Translations under genes and position numbers: made by a program
Origin: Amyelois transitella
Lineage: Eukaryota > Arthropoda > Insecta > Lepidoptera > Pyralidae
DNA length: 64,000 bases
Assembly: GCF_032362555.1 (NCBI RefSeq)
Contig: NC_083536.1
Coordinates: 9,610,001-9,674,000, forward strand
Direction of reading: 5' to 3'
The notes under the pieces: generated by a model
Databases searched by the model: none
What the model saw: only the letters and a program-made list of their open reading frames with translations
Told to the model about the DNA's origin: nothing
Shown: positions 48,906-57,801 of the stretch, piece by piece
How the letters are laid out: each line of letters opens with the position of its first letter
How positions within the stretch are numbered: position 1 is the first letter of the stretch

Positions 48906-51806
48906 GTGATTACGGATAATTTGCAGATTTATTATCAAAATGTGCGTGGATTGCGAACCAAAACCACTATTTTTCGTCGCAATATAGAACTTAACTCATA
49001 TCATGTCATAGGTATAACCGAATCTTGGTTATTAGACGGTATAAATGATTCTGAGTTATTCAACAGTAACTATGTGCTATGGCGACGCGATCGCAACTAT
49101 GCAATGCTGCAGCAGGAGAGGGGCGGGGGGGTGTTTCTGGCTACGCGCAGGGATCTTAAGGTGACTCCGAGACCCGACTGGTCATCTTCAGCTGAGGACC
49201 TATGGATAACTTTAATACCGAATGACTTGCATTCTAGGCCTGTACATGTCTGTATACTTTATTTGTGTGCTCAAAATTTAGGATATAGTTTTTCTCAACA
49301 ACTTAATACGTTTGTAGACAAGCTACAGGAAATTATTATAAATAATAATCAAGATCATTTTATTGTTTTAGGAGATTTTAATATGAGTTCAATTAACTGG
49401 TACTTCTCAGAAGAAGAATTATTTTTTGAGCCTTATGATGTCGTGAGTAATGACGAACAGACTTTAATAGACTCAATGGACCTTTTAAACTTGCACCAAT
49501 ATAACGGTATCTCTAATTTGTATGGAAGATTTTTAGACTTGGTTTTATCTAATATTAATGTGCACGTTTCTCAATGTTTAGATCCCCTTGTTCCCCTTGA
49601 CCCGCACCATGAGGCTGTCGTTTTAGTTCCCGACTTATCTGAGTATACTCATCTGCTACCCGCGCCTCGTACTAAGTTTTGTTATAATAAAGCAAAATTC
49701 GAAAGCATTAAATCTGAGCTTAGCTCAGTAGACTGGTGTTCGGAGCTTAGCAGTAGACCATTTTTTGAGTCCGTCGCATATTTTTATGATATTATTTACA
49801 AGTTGCGGGATAAGCATGTTCCAAAAATTGCAGTTAAATTTTCTAAAAAATCATATCCCATTTGGTATTCTGCCCCTCTTAAAAAAGTTCTTAAAGAAAA
49901 ATATAAAGTTTTTAAGAAATACCAAACCTATTCTAGGTTATCTGACAAACTTTCATTGATTGTATTGTCAGAAAGAGCTAAAAAACTGGAACGTGAGTGC
50001 TATGCTACTTACATTGATAAAGTTGAGGAATCAATTAAGCTAAATCCCAAAGCTTTTTGGTCTTTTCATAAGGAACGACAGAAATCGACCACTATGCCTT
50101 CAGTTATGAAATATGATGGCCGGATTTTTAATACAGGTGACGGTATCTGCGAATCTTTCTCACAGTACTTTCAATCAAATTTCTTGCAACCATCAGATTT
50201 TGTCAATACCACATCAATTAGTTTCTCTGATGTAAATTGTTCAATTATGGATGCTGATTTGTCCACTATTGAAATTACGGAAGACTTAGTCTACGATAAA
50301 TTACGTAAATTAGACCTTATGAAGTCTGCTGGACCAGACCATATACCAGCCATTTTTCTTTCTAGGTGTGCGCGGGAACTCTCTACTCCCTTAGCAAACA
50401 TTTTTCAGAGATCAATCAGCGAAGGCCTAATACCGGAAGTCTGGAAAAGTGCTTTTATCACTCCTGTGCATAAAAAAGGCGCAAAGGACAATATTGAGAA
50501 TTATCGACAAATCTCAAAATTATGTATTATTGTGAAAATTCTGGAAAGACTGGTCTATGATCAAGTTTACTTGTCCCTTAAAAACTCTTTTTCACCTAAT
50601 CAACATGGTTTCCTCGCTGGTCGGTCAACTGTTTCTAATTTAGTTTTATTACAAGAAAATCTGACTTCTAATATGGAGAATGGTGTACAGACAGACGTTA
50701 TATATACAGATTATAGCAAAGCTTTCGATCGTATAGATCACAACATTCTTCTTAAAAAGCTTCTCGCGTCGGGCATTAGAGGTGACTTATTCAGGTGGTT
50801 TACTTCCTACTTGCAAAACAGGTCGCAGGTTGTAGTTCTGGGTAATTATAGTTCTTCGTGGTCGTGTATTCCAAGTGGTGTACCACAGGGTTCTTTGCTT
50901 GGTCCTTTATTATTTACAATCTTTGTATCTGATATCGATTCATGTTTTCACCATTCTTCAGTACTTTGCTTCGCTGATGATATGAAAATTTTTAAAGCTA
51001 TATCTTCGGTAGATGATTCCAAAAAATTGCAGGAAGATTTGTATCGCCTCGAAGCGTATTGCAGGACTAATAGACTAGACCTAAATGCTTCTAAATGTTC
51101 TAGTATTACTTTTACAAGGAAGTTTTTTCCTGTTGACTTCAATTATACTCTTAATAATCAAGTACTTAAAAAGTGTAACAGCTTACGAGATCTAGGAGTT
51201 ATACTTGATGGTAAATTAATTTTTAGAGACCATATAGATTCCATTATTAAAAAAGCTTATAAAGGTCTTGGATTTGTTCTTAGAAATACTAGGGATTTTA
51301 AACAAATAAAGTCGCTTAAAGTACTCTACTGCACATATGTAAGGACCCACTTGGAATACGCGTCCCAGGTATGGAACCCAATGTACGGTGACTATATTGA
51401 TCGTTTGGAGAATATACAAAAAAGGTTTTTAAAGCACATTAATTATCGTTCCAAATCAAGTATATCCGACTACATTTTATCTTGCAAAAAACATCACATA
51501 TTGCCTCTGGTAAATCGTCGTGAGCTATCGGATCTCGTGTTTTTGCATTGTATTATGAGTTCTCATGTCGACTGTCCGGAACTGCTTCAATCTGTAGCAA
51601 TATATGCTCCGCAAAGGAGGTTCAGGAGCATCCCCACTTTTTCAGTGCCTGTGGCAGCTACTAACTACAGACAAAATTCTTTTATTTATAGGGCATGTCG
51701 TGCGTACAATCAGCTTTCTCATGAGCTAGGCATGGATATTCTAGGACAAAAACTGACATCTTTTAGGACATCAATTATGAATAAGTTTTTTTCTGATTTA
51801 GTTTAG
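48906..51806 (+). CDS. LINE D ORF2: endonuclease and reverse transcriptase
   Basis: About 966 residues. The frame opens after a TAA at 48,882 and has no ATG before the endonuclease, so the start is uncertain (the GTG at 48,906 is used here). Endonuclease: LQIYYQNVRGLRTK, GITESWLLD (catalytic Glu), FIVLGDFNMSSINW, DPHHEAVVLVP. RT: FITPVHKKGAKDNIENYRQI, VIYTDYSKAFDRIDH (motif A), SGVPQGSLLGPLLFTIFVSD (motif B), VLCFADDMKIF (motif C). The finger motif normally NYRPIS reads NYRQIS. No stop is seen to 51,806. Jockey/CR1-group. Confidence 0.85.
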   Translation: MITDNLQIYYQNVRGLRTKTTIFRRNIELNSYHVIGITESWLLDGINDSELFNSNYVLWRRDRNYAMLQQERGGGVFLATRRDLKVTPRPDWSSSAEDLWITLIPNDLHSRPVHVCILYLCAQNLGYSFSQQLNTFVDKLQEIIINNNQDHFIVLGDFNMSSINWYFSEEELFFEPYDVVSNDEQTLIDSMDLLNLHQYNGISNLYGRFLDLVLSNINVHVSQCLDPLVPLDPHHEAVVLVPDLSEYTHLLPAPRTKFCYNKAKFESIKSELSSVDWCSELSSRPFFESVAYFYDIIYKLRDKHVPKIAVKFSKKSYPIWYSAPLKKVLKEKYKVFKKYQTYSRLSDKLSLIVLSERAKKLERECYATYIDKVEESIKLNPKAFWSFHKERQKSTTMPSVMKYDGRIFNTGDGICESFSQYFQSNFLQPSDFVNTTSISFSDVNCSIMDADLSTIEITEDLVYDKLRKLDLMKSAGPDHIPAIFLSRCARELSTPLANIFQRSISEGLIPEVWKSAFITPVHKKGAKDNIENYRQISKLCIIVKILERLVYDQVYLSLKNSFSPNQHGFLAGRSTVSNLVLLQENLTSNMENGVQTDVIYTDYSKAFDRIDHNILLKKLLASGIRGDLFRWFTSYLQNRSQVVVLGNYSSSWSCIPSGVPQGSLLGPLLFTIFVSDIDSCFHHSSVLCFADDMKIFKAISSVDDSKKLQEDLYRLEAYCRTNRLDLNASKCSSITFTRKFFPVDFNYTLNNQVLKKCNSLRDLGVILDGKLIFRDHIDSIIKKAYKGLGFVLRNTRDFKQIKSLKVLYCTYVRTHLEYASQVWNPMYGDYIDRLENIQKRFLKHINYRSKSSISDYILSCKKHHILPLVNRRELSDLVFLHCIMSSHVDCPELLQSVAIYAPQRRFRSIPTFSVPVAATNYRQNSFIYRACRAYNQLSHELGMDILGQKLTSFRTSIMNKFFSDLV

Positions 51807-52039
51807 CGCAACCTTCTCTCACTTATTATTTCTTTTTTCTCTGTTTCTTGAGTTTTACTTTTTCAATTAGCATGTATTGTAGGTACATACGTTAATTTAC
51901 TCATAAGTTAGCTTTTAATATTTTTCTATTAAGTCGGTTTTTACATTGCTTATTTTACTTCTATAAGTGAAGATTTGTAAATGGCTTCATATTGCTATTT
52001 TTTGGTTTGTGTTGTAAATTTAGTCGATAATCTTCCAGA

Positions 52040-52070
<31 letters not shown>

Positions 52071-52079
52071 AAACCTGTA

Positions 52080-53078
52080 CGGTGAAAAGGTGTTGCAAGG
52101 GTCAACCTGTTAGAGGAACGTAGGATTCTTTCATGAGTGGAACTTAAAAGTTGAAATTCGGATCTAAGATAATCTGGAGCTAGGGGATTATTAAGTATAT
52201 TATAAAGTTGGCAAAGAATATGAAGATTCCTACGTTGTCGGATGGGCAGCCACTTAAGCTGAGAACGGAATTCAGAGACATGGTCATACTTACGAAGACA
52301 GAAAATAAATCTGATACAATTATTGAGAAGACGTTCAAGCTTATTAAGTTGTTCTTCAGTTAGATCCAGACAACACACATCAGCATAATCAATAATGGGT
52401 ATAACAAGTGCTTGAGCCAACATTACTTTAGTTTTGATGGGAAGAAAATGTTTCAGACGTTGAAGGTAATGTAGAGACCCGTAGCCCTTTCGACTGAGCT
52501 CAACGACATACTATGGGTTCCAGCAAAGGTTTGAATCGATGAGAAGACCGAGGTCTTTGACAGTAGGACTAAAAGGTATTGGAGCCCCGTCGAACATCAG
52601 AGGCAGCATCAAATGTACTATTGATGTCTATGTTATTTATTTGATAGGTACTTCCAACTACAACCGCCTGACACTTTTTTACATTAACCTGGATCCCAAA
52701 GTTTTTAGACCACCCCAGTATAATGTTTAAATTGTTATTTATTATGGATATTGACTTATCTATGTCGTCTAAACTAGTATGTGTATAAAGCTGCAAGTCA
52801 TCTGCATAAAAGTGATAGGAGCATGTAATATGAGACGAGAGAAGATTAATAAAAATAGAAAAAAGGATAGGAGATAAAATGCCGCCTTGCGGTACGCCAG
52901 CTTTCAGATCACACCAGTCGGATGTCTCCGCGCCGTTGCGAACTTGCTGCCGACGACCGCGAAGATAACTCGAGAACCAATCAATCACCGAAGGGGAGAC
53001 GTTGCAACGGGTTAGAATAGTTAGTAAAATATCGATATCGACAGTATTAAACGCATTACTAAAATCAATTAACACCAA
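52080..53078 (-). pseudogene. LINE C RT, palm to thumb
   Basis: From LVLIDFSNAFNTVDIDIL (motif A) through AGVPQGGILSPILFSIFINL (motif B) and YHFYADDLQLYTH (motif C, YADD) to the thumb; a frame break at about 52,430-52,570; then YADVCCLDLTEEQLNKLERL and WLPIRQRRNLHILCQLYN, ending TPFHRTG where LINE D enters. Confidence 0.78.
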
Positions 53079-53080
53079 TA

Positions 53081-54393
53081 AATAAATAAATAAAAAATAA
53101 AAATAAAAATCTTTTATTTTCAGACAACAAGATCCATATAAAAGTTAGTAGTAGGTACTTACACTATGTTAGTAAACTTTTATTTTACTTGATTATTTCT
53201 AACGAGTTAGGCAATCATGTTATTGTGTGAGTTTCCTTGATCACCCTCCTCACCAGAGACTTCCACAGCGGGGACGTGTACCTGTCCGCCAAGGTGTTCA
53301 GGATGCTATTACAACTGCCACGCACTCTGAAGATCAGCGATGTTGTTTTTTTACGGATAAGGGCCGCAAACCCATCAATTTGGTATTCGGCAAACATTGC
53401 CGACGCGCTGCAGAAACGAGGCAGTCCCATCAACATCCTAAACACATTATTATATAGGACCCGCATAGCATCTAGCGATTTTTTGGTATAGCTGACCCAC
53501 AGACTCCCGGTGTACATGTTTTGGCAGTATGCTTTAAAAAGCGTGATCTTAACTTGTTCAGTACACCGCACAAATCTGCGAGCCAACATGTTACCTCTGA
53601 CCGCCAGAGCCCTACGCTCCCTATCAATATCGGAATCGTCCTTAAGGTCGTCAGCAATCATATGTCCCAAATATTTAAATTTTGAAACATGCTTTATGTT
53701 CATGCCATTCAGGGTGATATTGAGATCGTGATCGGTGCTTTTGCCGGCGGCCTTAAAGACTAGATATTCCGTCTTTTTGACATTATATAGGAGCCCATGC
53801 TTAATAGCATAGGACTCGCAAACTCTCAGCAGTTTATTTAGACCCTCAACTGACGGACTGAGCAGCACCATGTCGTCAGCATAATTTATACTATTTATAC
53901 TAACGTCATCTATGCGACAACCAACACGCATGCTGCTCAGCTCAACGATTAGATCATTTACATATATGTTGAAGAGTGTAGGAGATGTCAGCCCACCCTG
54001 CCTCACTCCACTCTCCAACACATACGCTTCAGAGAGTGATCCATTCCACTTAACAAAATTCTTTTGGTGCTGATACCAGAATTTAAACACATTCAGCAGC
54101 CCAGCCGGCATACCCCTGTCACTCAGCTTTTTCCAAAGTTTATTGTACGAGACTAGGTCGAAAGCTCGAGAGAGATCTAGAAAACAGGCATATACCGGCG
54201 TCTTACGGTCGGTGTAGTATTGAACAGTGTGCTTTAGGCTGGCGATTGCGCTTTCCGTGGACAGACCCGGTCGGAATCCGAACTGAGCGTCATGAATATT
54301 TGCAATATTTTTCAGATGAGAGTTAAGCACACCGTCCAACACCTTAGCTATTGTAGTTGCAAGCGAGATAGGCCTATAATTTCTTCTAATTTT
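53081..54393 (-). mobile_element. LINE E, 5'-truncated, nested in LINE C
   Basis: A 6-bp duplication CCAATA (53,075-53,080 and 54,394-54,399, + strand) flanks it. The 5' truncation falls at NYRPISLATTIAK in the RT. The 3' end has AATAAAAG followed by (ATTTT/ATTT)n on the - strand. Removal rejoins LINE C motif A. Confidence 0.85.
53215..54393 (-). CDS. LINE E reverse transcriptase, C-terminal two thirds
   Basis: An open frame from the truncation point (RRNYRPISL) without stops to 53,215. Motifs: AQFGFRPGLSTESAIASL, VYACFLDLSRAFDLVSYN (motif A), ESGVRQGGLTSPTLFNIYVND (motif B), SINYADDMVLLSPS (motif C, YADD), then FKYLGHMIADD. The GVRQGG motif and IADD/DSDIDRE block resemble RTE/Rex-like rather than Jockey enzymes, but I cannot fix the clade. 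A complete element elsewhere would have an upstream endonuclease. It looks young because it has no stops. Confidence 0.8.
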   Translation of the reverse strand, partial: KIRRNYRPISLATTIAKVLDGVLNSHLKNIANIHDAQFGFRPGLSTESAIASLKHTVQYYTDRKTPVYACFLDLSRAFDLVSYNKLWKKLSDRGMPAGLLNVFKFWYQHQKNFVKWNGSLSEAYVLESGVRQGGLTSPTLFNIYVNDLIVELSSMRVGCRIDDVSINSINYADDMVLLSPSVEGLNKLLRVCESYAIKHGLLYNVKKTEYLVFKAAGKSTDHDLNITLNGMNIKHVSKFKYLGHMIADDLKDDSDIDRERRALAVRGNMLARRFVRCTEQVKITLFKAYCQNMYTGSLWVSYTKKSLDAMRVLYNNVFRMLMGLPRFCSASAMFAEYQIDGFAALIRKKTTSLIFRVRGSCNSILNTLADRYTSPLWKSLVRRVIKETHTIT

Positions 54394-54399
54394 CCAATA

Positions 54400-55111
54400 T
54401 GGTAACTTTTTGGTTTTCCATGCCCTTTCTTATGTCATCAGTAACACGAAGCAGTGCAGTAGTTGTGCTGTGTCCGGGCCTAAAACCAGACTGATATCGA
54501 TTGAGAAGATTGTTGTCAATCAAGTGTTTTAAAAACTGATTAAAGGCAGAGGCTTCGAGGATTTTAGACAGGAAGGAAAGGATGGAAATGGGATGCACAT
54601 CATTTAAACGGATAGGATCAGGAATCTTGGGGAGAGGACGAACATAGGCATTAAGCCATGAGGTAGGAAAACGATGTTCTATAAAACTGGTATTTATAAT
54701 GTGCGTGATGACAGGGAGAATAAAACTGAGAATTGGGATCAGCATCCCGCGACTGATTTCATCCGGCCCGACAGCATTAGAAGTTATGGATTGGATGGTT
54801 TTTGAAACGTCGTCCTCGGTGACTGTGGAAAATTCGAATAAACTACCATCAGGAACAGGGAAATCAAAAATATAAGATATAGTACAGTTTTTAACTGTGT
54901 GATCCAAGAGTGGGACAGTTGTAAAATGATTGTTGAGAGCATTTAAGGAAAAAGGTATTTTTGAAGATTCAGTTTTTATTTTGCCTATGCCCTGAGAATT
55001 GAGAAATTTCCAGAGATTGGCAGTAGAAACATTTTCGATGTTGTCAGTGAAATAGCGGCGTTTAGCGTTTCTACAAAATTGGTTGCATCGATTCCTTGCA
55101 GCTTTATACAA
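54400..55111 (-). pseudogene. LINE C RT, linker and fingers
   Basis: It begins MYKAARNRCNQFCRNAKRRY after a stop and frame change at 55,115. It continues VTEDDVSKTIQSI, AVGPDEISRGML, RFPTSWLNAYVRPLPKI and SGFRPGHSTTTALLRV, then joins motif A across LINE E. In the normal YRPIS motif the copy reads VHPISIL. Confidence 0.75.
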
Positions 55112-55114
55112 TGA

Positions 55115-56105
55115 CTAATTTTCATCACTGCGCTCCCGTTTAAATCTACGAAAAGCATTGTTCCGTCGTCTCATGGCTATACGAACTGCATTAGTTATCC
55201 ACGGTGCGGGAGGACGCCTTATTTTGACTGCTCTCACTGGAGCATGCGCATCATACAGAGCCAAGATTTTATTGTTAAACAGAGAAATTTTCTCGTCGAC
55301 TGTATTCGCTGCAGTCACCGGAGACCAGTCAATATTAGAGGCGTCAGTTATTAAGGCCTTGTGGTCTATTTTTGAGAAGCAGCGCAGTTGGAGGATTGTA
55401 GGCTTTATTTTGGGAACTCTAAGCTTGTAAAAGACAAAGATTAAGTCATGATGGGAAAACCCCGGGGCCGGTATTTGACCATGACTGGCGACAAGCTTTT
55501 CTGAAGAAGTGATTATCAAGTCAAGCAAGGTAGGTCCATGTTCAGTGAAGTGAGTTGGCCCAGATGGGAGAATAGAAAAATTAACCGACTTGACAATATT
55601 TAGTAATTTAGAAGTTCTAGAATTTCCCTTCAAAAGGCACGTGTTAAAATCCCCAAGGATCAGATGATGAGCATAGTCTGAACAAACCGATTCCAGAAGC
55701 GACTCAAAGGTAGAAAAATAATCTATCCTTAAAGAAGGGGAATAAAAATGCCAAGAATAGATTTACAACCTTTAAGTGTGACCTCTAACAGGATATACTC
55801 CATAGAAGCTGAATATTCAGAAGGTGACATGGAGATTACGCGGTAAGGAATGTCACTACGCAAATATATAGCAACACCTCCCGACCCCTTATCAACACGA
55901 TCATTTCGTATCAGTACGAATCCAGGCAGCGAGTAGCTGGTAGAAGGTAGACTAGGCTTAAACCAGGTTTCTGAGACAAGTACTGCACTCAGTTCATCAG
56001 AAGAAAAAGCTTCAACGAGGTCAGAGTAATGAGCGGGAATGCTCTGTGCATTTATGTGGCACACATCGAAATTAAAGATACAGAATTGAAAGACAAGCTC
56101 ATAAC
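55115..56105 (-). pseudogene. LINE C endonuclease, frameshifted
   Basis: CHINAQSIPAHYSDLVEAF and LVSETWFKPSL (catalytic Glu) open the frame to about 55,729. A frameshift then leads into HLILGDFNT-like and LLDLIITSSEK, ending with the FSHHDLIFVFY terminal motif and a Pro-rich APWITNAVR. Two frames cover the one domain. Confidence 0.75.
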
Positions 56106-56114
56106 ATCAAAGAA

Positions 56115-56810
56115 AATGAAAATGAAAATGCATTTATTTCTTTACCTACAAAGTGTACACTATACATTGTTAGGATTTTCTATTAAGCAAAGTATGCCTG
56201 TATCAGAAAATCCTGATCTTTCTTAACATGCACTATTGAACACTTGTTATAACAATAAGTAGGTAATACAAGTTAAAATAAAATATAAAATGAATTAAAG
56301 AAGATACGGATATAATTAAACAAAATTTGTGTATATGCAGAGTGTAAGAATATTTTAAACTAGTATTCGTGTGAAGAATAGAAGAATAGTGTCATGTAAT
56401 TAGGGCTGTTTGATATAATTGAGTGTTTTTAACCAATCGACAATCCTTTTTTTCACTTCGCGTAGTCTCAAAGGATATACATTGTGAATTTCATTAATTT
56501 TGTTATATATTTTAGCTGCTTGGTACTTAAATTGCCTTTTAGCAAATTTAGATTTTGTGTTATTATCTTTAGCTACCCTGTTCCTTCTCCTTCTATTTGT
56601 TCTGCTTGGTATGTATGTCATATTTTTATGTATTTTTAAGGAGGTGTTTAAAATATAAAGTTGTCTTACAGTTAAAAGCTCACAATAGGTATACAGTTCA
56701 TTCGTAGGGAATCTAAAAGGTTTAAAAAACATAACTTTCAGCAAACAACGCTGTCCTCTTTCTACTTCGAGAAATTTAGTTTTGTTTGCTCCACCCCATA
56801 TAGGCTATAT
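56115..56810 (-). pseudogene. LINE RT C-terminus and tail (LINE F, possibly displaced end of LINE B)
   Basis: On the - strand, WGGANKTKFLEVERGQRCLL and LKVMFFKPFRFPTNELYTY, ending NYIKQP at 56,400. A 3' untranslated region then runs to an (ATTTTC)n tail at about 56,115-56,140. The protein begins exactly where LINE B stops at 39,388 (VQSVIGYC followed by ITIW), but on the opposite strand. See the inversion finding. Confidence 0.65.
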
Positions 56811-57071
56811 TCGCCTGTAGGCTATTTTTATTGTAAAACGTAGGTAGCTAGCGTACAAACTCAGAACTTTTTAATACATAGTTTTATTTTATTTACTAAC
56901 GGGTAGACAGTTTTAAAATTTAAAGTTATTTGTTTTGAAAAATGGAACTTCACAGGCGTTATTTAAATATTTTGCTTTGTTTTTCTTTCTTTTCTATTAT
57001 CGTTCGCCGTGCATTTCGTGAATGTCAATGTCTACTTAACTGTCAACTTCATTTAATTGTATGCTTGGTTG
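56811..57071. other. Non-coding spacer left of the Ty3/gypsy element
   Basis: AT-rich, no recognised feature. It is the target of the LTR element; the same target sequence continues at 62,076. Confidence 0.4.
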
Positions 57072-57354
57072 TGTTAGGAAATTATAACACGGGCGATAAC
57101 TGAGTAAGTAGAACTTTATTAAATCACTATTAATTCAACTATATGACAATATTTCGTGAGGAGCAAGTTCACAGTACGAAGTCTGACAAAGCAATGAATC
57201 TCGGGCGACTGCGCGGTCACTTCGTTAGCTCGCCACAGTAGCGCCCTCTTCGTAAATCGTCACCGTTGTATTTTTGACTTCCGGCTCGATGCAGTGGCGC
57301 CATCTTTTTCAATTTTTCGAAGTCAACAGCCGCCGGATATCACGATTGCCAACA
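57072..57354 (-). repeat. 3' LTR (283 bp)
   Basis: Matches the 5' LTR (61,859-62,071) but holds about 70 extra bases ('tacgaagtctgac...gccacagtagcgc') between 'caagttcacag' and 'cctcttcgtaaat'. Confidence 0.88.
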
Positions 57355-57801
57355 CGGCCATTCTGCCGCACTTAAGAGACCAAGTTAGTCTTCCACCCTG
57401 CACAATAGAACCACTTGCACTCAAAGGGATATATACCACACTTGAACGTACCAAGTTCACTCAAAATTGTGCCTATGTATGTAACTTCCAATATATTTAC
57501 AACAATTCTTAATGTGTGACATAAATATAAGTTAAAGCATTTTATCTTGACTCGCAAACCTTACGTGTACCTCTTTTTTTTTTTAATATTTAATAAACTT
57601 AATTATTATGCCTGATGATATATTTTACTTGTACACATAATTATATTTAAATGATGTAAATAAATGATTTTGTTTTATTTATTTGTACTATTTTAATAAA
57701 TTGTTCATTAGGTAAGATAGAAAAATAGTATATTACCTTGCCAACACGCATATCTATTATATACATATAATCACGTAATTATTCAGAATCATTCCAGTTA
57801 T
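57355..57801 (-). other. Ty3/gypsy 3' untranslated region
   Basis: Between the pol stop and the 3' LTR, AT-rich and without a supported gene. Purine-rich sequence next to the LTR (AAGTGCGGCAGAATGG on the - strand) may include the polypurine tract. Confidence 0.45.

Larger units (their letters stand above)
47467..52072 (+). mobile_element. Full-length FP-type LINE D
   Basis: The 5' end GTCAGTCTCGACCG is followed by a short GC-richer leader, ORF1 and ORF2, and an (AAAT)n tail at 52,040-52,072. AATAAAA flanks both ends (the right copy merges with the tail), and removal rejoins LINE C at HRTG/FYSN. The position and ends indicate a complete insertion rather than a 5'-truncated one. Confidence 0.82.
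47036..56105 (-). mobile_element. LINE C, minus strand, host of two further LINEs
   Basis: The 3' tail is (TTTA)n on the + strand at 47,036-47,065, and the 5' end is near 56,105. The coding order from high to low coordinates is endonuclease (56,064-55,115), RT (55,111-54,400, then 53,078-52,080) and RT C-terminus (47,466-47,340). It is interrupted at 53,081-54,393 by LINE E and at 47,467-52,072 by LINE D. Both host junctions read through correctly when the insert is removed. Confidence 0.8.

Noticed and set aside
48464-48919. 151-residue hydrophobic protein between LINE ORF1 and ORF2
   Set aside because: No ATG start, no recognised domain, and it lies in the inter-ORF region of a LINE.
47036-56810. 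Twin-priming explanation for the opposite-strand LINE end
   Set aside because: Twin priming inverts the 5' part upstream of the 3' part. Here the 3' end with its tail lies between the two breakpoints, which fits inversion better.
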